Origin: an uncultured Eubacterium sp.
GTDB lineage: Bacteria; Bacillota_A; Clostridia; Lachnospirales; Lachnospiraceae
NCBI GenBank assembly: GCA_948468465.1
Contig: CAOKJJ010000148.1
Coordinates: forward strand, 1 to 13,015
DNA length: 13,015 nucleotides
Direction: 5' to 3'
Below are positions 6,466 through 13,015 of this stretch, one piece after another. The notes below the pieces were generated by a model, which had not been told where the DNA came from, ran no database searches, and saw only the letters and a program-made list of their open reading frames with translations. The translations under genes and the position numbers were made by a program. Every line of letters starts with the position of its first letter. Position 1 is the stretch's first letter.

Positions 6466-7171
6466 CTGACATACGCTCCATTACTTTTCTTCTTATTTCC
6501 GCACGGTTTGACTTGCTGATATCCAGCACATCCTCGTTTATCATTTTCATCCATTTATAAGAAATCTCCTTTACATGATGCATATTAACCAGATAAGATT
6601 TATGAATGCGCAGAAACAGACGTTCAGGACAAGCCTTTTCCACCTCGGATAATTTACCGTAAAAGCTTTCTGTTTTATTCTCCGTCACAATATGAATCTT
6701 TCTGCCGTTACTCTGAAAATATAAAATATCCTTATACATCATGTAATGGGTGGTTCCCTGGTGTTTATACTGGAAATTGCACTCGTTACGGCTGATGATG
6801 TTATAAATTTTTCCCATAACCTGGTATAAGCGTTCTTCTCTGACAGGTTTTACAAGAAAATCAAATGGCTGGTTTTGGAACAGCTCCATAGCATAGGTTT
6901 CCTTCGAAGAAATGTATACCAAAAACAGGTTTGTATTTCTCAGCACCTCACGGATGTATTTTCCGATTTCTATGCCATTGATTCCCGGAAGCGCAATATC
7001 TAAAAATAGCAAATCCGGGGCATTTTCTCTTTTCAAATATTCTGTCAGAGCATCGCCGTCAAAGAAAACATCTGTTTCCAGGTCTATGCTGTTTTCAAAT
7101 GCAAAATGTGTGAGCATTTGTTCCAGCCTGGCACAGGTGCTTTTTTCATCATCACATATTATTACACGCAT
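6443..7171 (-). CDS. agrA: AgrA-like LytTR response regulator
   Basis: This 242-aa regulator has a receiver domain at about residues 1-120 with the acidic pair Asp7-Asp8, phosphoacceptor Asp58 in LLFLDIALPG, and the conserved lysine in FLVKPV (Lys108). A LytTR DNA-binding domain spans about 135-235, with the signature FLRIHKSYLVNMHHVKEI. Full length is usual for the AgrA/ComE/BlpR family, which binds paired short sites upstream of activator-dependent promoters. The ATG at 7171 is preceded by GCGAGG at about seven bases. Its 3' end overlaps the kinase gene, so the two are one transcription unit. Likely targets are the agrDB and bacteriocin promoters, which share a motif; the regulator genes themselves appear to have a separate promoter. 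Confidence 0.94.
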   Translation of the reverse strand: MRVIICDDEKSTCARLEQMLTHFAFENSIDLETDVFFDGDALTEYLKRENAPDLLFLDIALPGINGIEIGKYIREVLRNTNLFLVYISSKETYAMELFQNQPFDFLVKPVREERLYQVMGKIYNIISRNECNFQYKHQGTTHYMMYKDILYFQSNGRKIHIVTENKTESFYGKLSEVEKACPERLFLRIHKSYLVNMHHVKEISYKWMKMINEDVLDISKSNRAEIRRKVMERMSDEIHYNS

Positions 7172-7200
7172 TGTTTTCCTCGCTTTCTGTCATTTTGTAA

Positions 7201-7218
7201 AGTATTTTTGGAAATACT
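7201..7218 (-). other. Hairpin in the leader of the regulator gene
   Basis: AGTATTT and AAATACT form perfect 7-bp arms with a 4-base loop, 30 bases upstream of the regulator ATG and downstream of the putative promoter. The following minus-strand bases are TTTACAAAAT, so termination would be weak. It may affect message stability or reflect an older terminator. Confidence 0.3.
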
Positions 7219-7259
7219 GACAGCCCGAAAAAGTTTTTTGGGGATAATTTCCGTATCAT

Positions 7260-7288
7260 ATAATACTGCATGAGTCTTGTTAGTGCAA
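7260..7288 (-). promoter_or_regulatory. Putative promoter of the regulator-kinase operon
   Basis: On the minus strand, TTGCAC (7283-7288) is followed after 17 bases by TATTAT (7260-7265), five of six matches to the -10 consensus. Transcription would start near 7253, giving a leader of about 80 bases before the regulator ATG. The -35 match is only partial. Confidence 0.4.
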
Positions 7289-7481
7289 GCTTTCAGGTTA
7301 TGATTTGCGATACTTTGATAAATTGGCTGCTGCCGGATGTTTTCCTTTTTACGTCTTGAACAATGGGGATTTTCTCTGTGCAGCGGAGAACAAAGACAAG
7401 GAAATTGAGTATCAGGAAAAGATACTGAAAGTAAGGCTGCAGGCTTTAGGTATCCCGACAGAGGATTTGGAACTGAAATAA
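7284..7481 (+). pseudogene. Degenerate reading-frame fragment, unknown origin
   Basis: A 65-codon plus-strand frame lies open between TAG (7281-7283) and TAA (7479-7481). It has no ATG start and no ribosome binding site. Its residues look protein-like: GYDLRYFDKLAAAGCFPFYV, then AAENKDKEIEYQEKILKVRL and QALGIPTEDLELK at the end, with a helical, charged C-terminus. It lies head-to-head with the regulator gene and partly under its promoter. This is probably the tail of a gene whose front has been lost, perhaps through insertion of the bacteriocin island. I do not recognise the family. The opposite-strand frame over the same bases is less protein-like. Confidence 0.35.
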
Positions 7482-7483
7482 GA

Positions 7484-7530
7484 GGAAAAAAAGTGTAAAG
7501 CATATTGGCAGTTCCATAGGCTTTACACTT
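7484..7530 (-). terminator. Intrinsic terminator of the coiled-coil protein gene
   Basis: Perfect 11-bp arms AAGTGTAAAGC (7491-7501) and GCTTTACACTT (7520-7530) enclose an 18-base loop. On the minus strand the stem runs into seven consecutive T residues (7492-7486). It lies about 20 bases after the stop of the gene at 7553-7858, the right place and polarity for its terminator. Confidence 0.75.
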
Positions 7531-7552
7531 TGGTTCGTGGCTGGTTATGTGG

Positions 7553-7858
7553 TTATTTTGCTTCTAATATTTGAACCCTTTTATCGAGTGCTGATACATG
7601 CTCAAGAAGATAATTAACTTTTACTTCATAAGTAAGGTTCTTATTTGCAGCTGGTATTGCCTGATTCAGCTTATCAATTAAGTTACTGTGATTTTCTGCA
7701 AGCAATTGGATATTTCTGTCAGTTATGTTTTCAATATGTAACTGCGTCTGGCTAACTTGATTCTTCAAATCGGATATATCCGACTTCATGTTTCCCATAT
7801 CCGATTTCATATTTCCTAATTCACCGATAATGAAATCTAATTTTTCAGAGTCTGTCAT
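7553..7858 (-). CDS. Small coiled-coil protein, unknown function
   Basis: This 101-aa soluble, mostly helical protein starts MTDSEKLDFIIGEL, followed by two near-identical units GNMKSDM and GNMKSDI, then a long heptad-like region (SDLKNQVSQTQLHIENITD) and a C-terminal helix ending LDKRVQILEAK. No catalytic motif or membrane segment is visible. The ATG at 7858 is chosen because GGAGGG lies just upstream and the putative promoter -10 (7880-7885) leaves no room for the alternative ATG at 7891. Similar short coiled-coil proteins are common hypothetical proteins in Lachnospiraceae (general knowledge). It has its own promoter and terminator, so it appears independent of the bacteriocin island. No function is assigned. 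Confidence 0.75.
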   Translation of the reverse strand: MTDSEKLDFIIGELGNMKSDMGNMKSDISDLKNQVSQTQLHIENITDRNIQLLAENHSNLIDKLNQAIPAANKNLTYEVKVNYLLEHVSALDKRVQILEAK

Positions 7859-7879
7859 ATTTTTCCCTCCTGTGAGAAC

Positions 7880-7908
7880 AGTATACCACATCCAAAGTAT
7901 AAAGTCTA
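7880..7908 (-). promoter_or_regulatory. Promoter of the coiled-coil protein gene
   Basis: On the minus strand, TAGACT (7903-7908) and TATACT (7880-7885) are separated by 17 bases. A TG one base before the -10 gives an extended -10 element. The predicted start near 7873 leaves a leader of about 15 bases containing the GGAGGG ribosome binding site, which fits the chosen ATG. Confidence 0.55.
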
Positions 7909-7973
7909 TGGAATTGTCAAGGTGCCTTTAAGAATTGGGAAACTATCTGAACTATTGTAATTCAAGAACCTTT

Positions 7974-8001
7974 TTGCAGTGAAATATAACAATACTATAG
8001 A
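7974..8001 (+). promoter_or_regulatory. Possible promoter of the polysaccharide operon
   Basis: TTGCAG (7974-7979) and TATAGA (7996-8001) are spaced by 16 bases, about 100 bases before the ATG at 8102. The match is moderate, but the position is right for the first gene of the plus-strand cluster. Confidence 0.3.
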
Positions 8002-8101
8002 AATGTTATGCATTACAGCAGTAGTCAAAGTGCTGCTCAGACGAAAAACAGAGTTTCGTAATCGGAGTGAGAAAAATTTTATTTTGGGAGGAGTATGTCT
8101 G

Positions 8102-9931
8102 ATGGCTTCAAAAGAAAAAGGGATGAAAAGCGTGGAAATAAACAGGTTCTTGTTTTTTGCGGCAATGCTTGCGGGAGGTTTTGGACTGATGCTGATTGAT
8201 ATGGCATTGACAGGGAATACGTTTCAAAAGTTCACAGATGTTGTATGTGAATTTACCTCTATACATGGCAGCAACAAAAGCGCGGAAAGAAATTTGTTTT
8301 ACATGTTTTCCATTGGAGGGGCTCAGCCGTTTCCTATGTTTCCTATGCGTACCGTCATCCTGCTCAGTTTTGTTTTAGCTGTCATATTTTGTGCCTGGAG
8401 TGATAAATGTCTGGATGTGTTTGAACGGGGAATCCTGATTTTACAGCTGTTTATTCCTTTGACATTGTTTGTTTATGTGGCTTCGGATTATAAATATGGA
8501 GAAGAAATCAGGCATATTCATGTGCCGTATAAAATACAGCTGCTGATATATTTGCTTATAGCGTTTTTTGTGGCAGAGGCGCTTATTTTTATAAAGAAAT
8601 ATTGGAAAAGCGCTCATATTATCCCGGTGTCGGGGATGTATTCGGTGGTACAGGGGTTTTTCCTGTCGTTTTTCGGACATGGACAAGTGTCTTATTATTT
8701 TCTGACGCAAAATGTTTTTTATCTCGTGGTGATTGTGGCCATTGTATGGCTGCTTCGCAGGCAGATGCGGGCGGAGCGGGTTTTGTTTGTTTCCATCGTT
8801 TATCCTGTTATGGACTATAACAGAATTGCTTTGATCCTGCCTGTCATGCTGCTGCTTGCCTGGCCGAAGCTGATCGGCAACAAAAATCTATGGCTGAAAG
8901 CGTGGTATCTGACCAGCTTTGTCCACGCGCTGTATTATCCTGTTTTTGGCGGCGCGGTATGCGTTGGGTTTCTGCCGTTAGGAATCTGGCAGGTTATATC
9001 ATACGCAAAATCCGGCGGATTGCTTTCAGATATCAAAAGGCTGTCGTTTTGGATTGGATGGGGGCTTTGCCAGGTTCCGGTTGTTTTGGGAATCCCGTAT
9101 TTGATTGGTACGATGAAGCATATGCTGGCGATGGGAGGACAGACGGTTTATGCGGTATTTGTGCTTGTGATACTTTTGACGGATCGTTTTTTGAAAGACG
9201 CGGGAACCAAAAAGCGTTTGATCGTATATGCGGCGGTGCTTCTGGGCGCTGTATCCGGGGAAGGATTTTTTGGGGCCGGTTCGTCAGTTAATTTGGCTCC
9301 GTATTATACGGTGCCGGATGGATATGTCTATGTTGAAAATGATCAGGTGGAACGGTTAGGCACCTGTTTTGCTGAGCAGGGAATGTATGACAATATTGAG
9401 AATACCTATAACAGCGTTTTGCATGTGGACAGGGAGGATGCTTATCTTGGGCTTGTTGGGAATTTTGGGCTCTATTACTTATGCGGGCTGAAAGGTGACA
9501 GCACCATGGAACTTGCGCCGACGATCAAAGGACATGACGCGGCCCGGGAGACGGTTGACCTGATAAAAAAACAGGGGACCATTGTTGGCGCGCAGATCAA
9601 TTCCATCAACAACTATTATTTTTACCATTGGCTGGTATCTTCCGGGGCATATGTATGGTCACAGGAGGACTGGCGTTTTTTTGCCGAATGACGGAAACGT
9701 TTCAAGGGAAGAGATACTTAAGCAAAATAAATGCATGCCGCTGTCTCAGGACGGAGCCGGCTTAGTTCTATGAGCCATGGAAAACTGCTGCTCCCGTTGG
9801 GCGGATGCAGATGCTGGCTGTTAAATAACCATTCCGGCATACGGATAAATGTTTTGAATGAAAATGGAGAACCGGTACCTGTACCAGAGCTCCATACGGT
9901 AGAATTTTTGAAGTTAAGAGAGGTGGAATGA
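8102..9931 (+). pseudogene. Polytopic membrane protein of a polysaccharide locus, frameshifted
   Basis: The intact gene would encode about 610 aa: roughly ten membrane spans over the first 400 residues and an extracytoplasmic C-terminal domain (YYTVPDGYVYVENDQVERLG onwards). The first frame runs to TGA at 9689-9691. The sequence continues in the next frame (LPNDGNVSREEILKQNKCMP), the jump lying at the T7 run 9676-9682. Around 9765-9800 the frame changes again, and WLLNNHSGIRINVLNENGEP leads to TGA at 9929-9931. At least two frameshifts are therefore present. ATG at 8102 is preferred over 7979 because GGGAGGAG ends nine bases before it and the predicted promoter overlaps 7979. I do not recognise the family; a membrane glycosyltransferase or polysaccharide-assembly role is inferred from topology and neighbours. 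A glycosyltransferase gene begins four bases after its end. Confidence 0.7.
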
Positions 9932-9935
9932 GGAC

Positions 9936-10397
9936 ATGCGGGACAAAATTCTTTTGTTTATTCCAATGTATAACTGCGAAAAACAGATTCCAAGAGTTCT
10001 TGGGCAGTTAACAGACGAAGTGTGCGGATATTTAAATGAGGCGGTCATTATCAATAACAGAAGCACAGACTAGGGAGAAACTGCCGTACGGGAATACTTA
10101 AGGTTACATAAAGTACCGCTCAAAGTAAGCCTTTTTAGGAATCATGACAATTATGGGCTTGGCGGCTCTCATAAAGTGGTTTTCCAGTATGCGATGGATC
10201 ATGCTTTTGATTATGTAATCGTGCTTCATGGAGATGACCAGGTTTCGAATGTAAAGATGGTGAACCAGGCAGTTACCGTGTTAAAACTGCTTGGCTCTTA
10301 TGTGAGAAACAAACAGAAATTTGTGTCAGCGGAGCATCGGGACAAGGCTGTGGAGGATTATTCTGCGCAGTTGATCTGTACGAACAGGCAGGAGTAA
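9936..10397 (+). pseudogene. Family 2 glycosyltransferase, nonsense codon and apparent internal deletion
   Basis: The frame opens with MRDKILLFIPMYNCEKQIPR and continues VIINNRSTD, the GT2 start with nucleotide-binding features. Codon 46 is TAG (10071-10073), one change from CAG, and reading continues in the same frame: LFRNHDNYGLGGSHKVVFQY, then FDYVIVLHGDDQ. GT2 enzymes of this type usually have about 100 more residues before a second acidic motif, E/D-D-Q, that precedes VSNVKMVNQAV (family knowledge). Here HGDDQ runs directly into VSNVKMVNQA, as if recombination between two GATGACCAG-like copies (10233-10241) removed the middle, including the catalytic part. The enzyme would have transferred a sugar to a lipid-linked glycan at the inner membrane face. 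It lies four bases after the previous gene. It is certainly broken by the stop; the deletion is inferred. Confidence 0.75.
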
Positions 10398-10408
10398 GGG
10401 GCCGTGCG

Positions 10409-11664
10409 ATGAATAGAGAGAATGCTGGATATTACGTAATCAATCTGGGCGTTATGCTGCTGGCAGGGAGCTTGTTTTTCTATGAATATCATGATGTTTT
10501 TGCGGTGTTTGCCGGGAGGAGGATGTTTCACATTGTTATAATGACAGGCACAGCATTTATCGTCCATGTGATTAAGGCGGGCCGTCTTTATATGACGTTT
10601 TGTAAACGTGTGATATCCGGACAAAAGGCCTGGGACCTTGTAAGGAATATGAAAGAGTCTTTTGCGATCGAAGGGCTTGTGGATATCAGCATCATCGGAA
10701 ATTTTATACAGTGCATTACCGGCAATTTTGATTCCAGATATTTTAATTCCCTAAAGGGCGATGCATATACGTTGGTCAAAAGCTCTTCCAATAAAAAGAA
10801 AATAAAAGCGGAATACAGATTTACCATTTGCTGCCGGAAGATATGAAGTTTTGGTTTGTCATGCCTTTCCATTACCAGGAAACGGATGCGTGCGCCAGCT
10901 ATACGATGGAACGGCTTCATATGACGGACCTTGCGATTCAATGGGTGCATGGCTCGATGGACGAAAATGAATTTGAAGAACTGATGGATAAGTATTTCTT
11001 CTTTTTTAAAAGCCGCCATGCCAGGCCGTGCACAAAGGAAACTTACCAAAGCATCGCGGACGGGCTTTATGTACATAAGGTCAATGACAGGATTGCAGCT
11101 TTGAAAAAGCTTGCGGAATATAAAAAAATAGAAACGCTGCTTAACTGTGTAAAAGGCTGCTCCATAGAGGAACTGGCGGCAAAATATTTTGAACTTAAAA
11201 AAAGGATCGAAAAAAAGACAGCATATCCATTAGAATCCGTCATTGGCCATGGGGACCCATGCTTTGCGAATGCCCTGTACAACAAATCGACAAAAACGCT
11301 TAAGTTTATTGACCAAAAAGGAGCCGTCACAAAAGAAGAGATATGGACGAATCCATACTATGACGTCGCAAAGCTCAGCCATTCAGTATGCGGAAACTAT
11401 GACTTTTTTAACAATGCGTTATTTGACATTAAAATCAACGAAGCTTTTGACTATCATCTGGAAATTCCATTTGACCATTCAAAATATGCTGACATATTTA
11501 AGAATAAGGCAAAAGAGCACGGATTTGATTATTTATCAATAAGAATCTATGAAGCATCGCTGTTTTTATCCATGCTGCCGCTGCACATAGACCATCCGCA
11601 CAAGGTATTTGGATTTATATTAAATGTAAGAGATATACTCAGGGAGATCGAGGAAAATGTTTAA
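10409..11664 (+). pseudogene. Kinase-fold capsule biosynthesis phosphotransferase, frameshifted, with chimeric N-terminus
   Basis: From about codon 90 the protein reads as a capsule-locus phosphotransferase of the aminoglycoside/choline kinase fold: IGNFIQCITGNFDSRYFNS, LVKSSSNKKKIKAEYRF, MERLHMTDLAIQWVHGS, the catalytic-loop motif HGDPCFAN and the metal-binding IDQKG. The frame breaks at 10820-10822: three T residues where four would join AEYRF to YHLLPEDMKFW. The first frame ends at 10846 and the rest runs in another frame to TAA at 11664. The first 65 codons (MNRENAGYYVINLGVMLLAG onwards) encode two membrane spans that do not belong to this family, suggesting that a deletion fused the front of a membrane protein gene to it. 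The natural start is therefore unclear. Its 3' end overlaps the phosphatase ATG by eight bases. The substrate is unknown. Confidence 0.7.
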
Positions 11665-12056
11665 GGATTATTCGTTTGTTTTTGATATAGACGGCACACT
11701 CTGCCCCCATTAAGAAAAAAGATGAAGCATACGAGGAACTGGTTCCATTTCCGGATATGATAAAAAAGCTTAAGTATTATAAAAAACATGGGGCAAGAAT
11801 TGTCCTCTATATTTCCAGAAATATGAATTCCTATCATGGGAACATAGGGCTTATCAACAAGCACACAGCAGCCGTATTGACCGCCTGGCTGGAAAAATGG
11901 GACATCCCATACGATGAAATTGTCTATGGCAAGGTATGGCCCGGGCATAAAGGATTTTATGTGGACGACCGGACGGTAAGGCCGGATGAGTTTTTAAAAT
12001 ATTCCGTGGAAGAATTAGATCAGCTTTGCAGCAACGCAAGGCGCAGGGCCAGATAA
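11657..12056 (+). pseudogene. HAD-family capsule biosynthesis phosphatase (EcbF/BcbF type), frameshifted
   Basis: ATG at 11657 opens MFKDYSFVFDIDGTLCP, with HAD motif I (DIDGT) at residues 10-14. A run of five C (11704-11708), where four would keep the frame, causes TAA at 11711-11713. In the corrected frame the sequence continues IKKKDEAYEELVPFPDMI, then GARIVLYISRNMNSYHGN (motif II region) and GHKGFYVDDRTVRPDEF (motif IV aspartates), to TAA at 12054-12056, about 132 aa in all. This is the pattern of the small capsule phosphatases EcbF/BcbF (TIGR01689 by family knowledge), found beside a nucleotidyltransferase and a kinase-like protein in capsule loci. It should dephosphorylate a capsule precursor; the substrate is not established. 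One base change restores the gene, so it could be a recent loss, a phase-variable tract or a read error. Confidence 0.8.
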
Positions 12057-12100
12057 TATAAAAAAAGATAAAAAAGATAAAAAATAAAATAAGGTAAAAT
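12057..12100 (+). repeat. A-rich low-complexity spacer with short tandem repeats
   Basis: The spacer between the phosphatase and nucleotidyltransferase genes is almost pure A/T and is built of short repeats: AAAAAAGAT twice, then TAAAATAAGG twice. The second unit merges with the AAGGAG ribosome binding site at 12101-12106. It looks like slippage-prone DNA that could vary in length. Confidence 0.6.
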
Positions 12101-12112
12101 AAGGAGACGGCT

Positions 12113-12850
12113 ATGGATATTACCGAGAAAAAATGGACATTGTCATTACCATGGGCGGGCTCGGCTCCCGTTTCAGAAAAATGGGATATACCGTGCCAAA
12201 ATATATGATCAAAGCCAACGGCAAAACATTGTTCGAATGGTCCATGATCAGCCTGGAAGGCTACATACAACAGACAGACCAGTATATTTTTATTGCCTTA
12301 AAAGACGAAGCATGTGACGCGGAAGCCTTTATCAGGGACAAATGCGAAAAACTCGGATTCCAAAATTACCATATCATCATACTGGACGCATTAACAGACG
12401 GACAGGCTGCAGCAGCCAGGCATTGGAATCCAAAGCATGCGCTTTTAATCTATAATATTGATACATATGTAGAAGCAGGCCAGATGAACAGCGCACAGCT
12501 TAAGGGAGATGGATTTATCCCATGCTTCCAGGCCGCGGGCGACCACTGGAGCTTTGTACGGCTGGATGATACAGGCAAAGCAGTGGAAATCAAAGAAAAA
12601 AAGAGAATATCAAAATACTGCACGCTGGGGGCTTATTATTTCAGAACCTGCCAGCTGTACGAAGAACTGTACAAAGCTTACTATGGCAGGACGCAGGAAC
12701 TGGTAAACGGAGAAAAAATATGTGGCGCCGTTATATGATTACCTGCTTTCCAAAGGGGGAGAAGTATACATATCAGATGTGAAGCCCGAGAAAGTGCATG
12801 TACTTGGAACACCGGAGGAACTGCAGGCATTTTTGAGGGGTGCGAGGTGA
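12113..12850 (+). pseudogene. Sugar nucleotidyltransferase of a capsule locus, frameshifted
   Basis: The core begins MDIVITMGGLGSRFRKMGY and continues VPKYMIKANGKTLFEWSM, the GxGxR...PK signature of NTP-transferases that activate sugars or sugar acids. LLIYNIDTYV carries the metal-binding aspartate region, and a short C-terminal region ends YISDVKPEKVHVLGTPEELQ. Two A6 tracts disturb it. The SD AAGGAG (12101-12106) is correctly spaced for ATG 12113, but one A too few in 12128-12133 puts that start out of frame, leaving a poorly preceded ATG at 12133. One A too many in 12713-12718 gives TGA at 12736-12738, after which the true tail runs on in the next frame to TGA at 12848-12850. It pairs with the EcbF/BcbF-type phosphatase upstream. 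The nucleotide and sugar are unknown. Confidence 0.75.
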
Positions 12851-12862
12851 TTTTTATATGTT

Positions 12863-12916
12863 TTGGCCTCTCGGACGCTGGATGAGGGGCGGGGCCTGGA
12901 TTTCGGCTCCTACTCC
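12863..12916. repeat. Right copy of inverted intergenic repeat
   Basis: Bases 12893-12916 are the exact reverse complement of 1-24. The match continues inward with small gaps through the CCCCTC and GCGTCCG blocks to about 12863. It begins 13 bases after the last gene of the polysaccharide cluster. No target-site duplication can be assessed because the left copy is cut by the window edge. Confidence 0.85.
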
Positions 12917-13015
12917 AGAATGTTAAGAACTCCTAAGAATTCTGCATGGACGTAGTGGCTCCGTCCGGTCGCGTCGCGTAATCCGCCCCTGGCTAAACGC
13001 CAGTGGCTAAAAGCG
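12917..13015. other. GC-rich non-coding end with small repeats and hairpin
   Basis: No gene is supported here. The stretch holds GTCGC repeats (12969-12979), a 5-bp hairpin CTGGC/GCCAG with 5-base loop (12989-13003), and the direct repeat TGGCTAAA at 12990-12997 and 13004-13011. Composition is much richer in GC than the genes of block 1. It looks like part of a REP-like intergenic repeat cluster. Confidence 0.45.

Noticed and set aside
7162..7503. 113-codon minus-strand frame upstream of the regulator
   Set aside because: It crosses the likely regulator promoter, lies opposite a more protein-like fragment, has irregular composition with many Pro/Ser/Cys, and lacks a ribosome binding site.
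7858..7891. Earlier ATG (7891) for the coiled-coil protein
   Set aside because: It lies upstream of the predicted -10 element, while ATG 7858 has an ideal GGAGGG site.
8890..9291. 133-codon plus-strand frame inside the membrane protein gene
   Set aside because: It lies wholly within the better-supported membrane protein frame and is rich in Arg, Gly and Cys, as expected for a shifted frame.
10588..11076. 162-codon minus-strand frame opposite the phosphotransferase
   Set aside because: The opposite strand carries clear kinase-fold motifs; this frame has no ribosome binding site or recognisable domain.
1..12916. Insertion sequence or transposon bounded by the inverted repeats
   Set aside because: No transposase, integrase or resolvase frame exists between them, and no target duplication can be shown.

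Overview
The window looks like the chromosome of a gut Firmicute, most likely a Lachnospiraceae member (Blautia, Ruminococcus or Dorea type). This rests on the AT-rich coding style, GGAGG-type ribosome binding sites, an agr-type peptide signalling set with a LytTR regulator, and a lactococcin-972-type bacteriocin locus. The genus is inference. The window holds two blocks, with a small unrelated gene between them.

Block 1 (139-7171, all on the minus strand, all open frames intact) is an apparently complete quorum-sensing-controlled bacteriocin island. In transcription order it holds a LytTR response regulator (7171-6443), an AgrC-like GHKL histidine kinase (6465-5188), an AgrD-like cyclic autoinducer precursor (5043-4900), AgrB (4784-4176), a secreted lactococcin-972-family bacteriocin (3828-3409), its 713-aa bacteriocin-associated membrane protein (3070-929), an ABC ATPase (932-306) and a 39-aa hydrophobic peptide (258-139). 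The likely circuit is this: AgrB processes AgrD, the kinase senses the peptide, and the regulator activates the agrDB promoter and a separate bacteriocin promoter. A 14-bp motif, 13/14 identical, lies in both upstream regions. The ABC pair would give immunity or export.

The middle (7172-8101) holds a promoter for the regulator genes, a dead plus-strand reading-frame fragment, and a small coiled-coil protein gene with its own promoter and intrinsic terminator.

Block 2 (8102-12850, plus strand, visibly higher GC) is a decayed capsule or surface polysaccharide operon: a polytopic membrane protein, a family 2 glycosyltransferase, a kinase-fold capsule phosphotransferase, an EcbF/BcbF-type HAD phosphatase and a sugar nucleotidyltransferase. 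All five are broken. There are single-base indels in homopolymers (T7, T3, C5, A6), one nonsense codon, and one apparent internal deletion between short direct repeats. Block 1 has long A/T runs but no frameshift, so real gene decay is more likely than sequencing error, although error is not excluded.

The first 24 bases of the window recur in inverted orientation at 12893-12916, with imperfect similarity extending inward to roughly 54 bases. Both blocks therefore lie between inverted copies of an intergenic repeat. No tRNA, rRNA, CRISPR array, transposase or integrase was seen.
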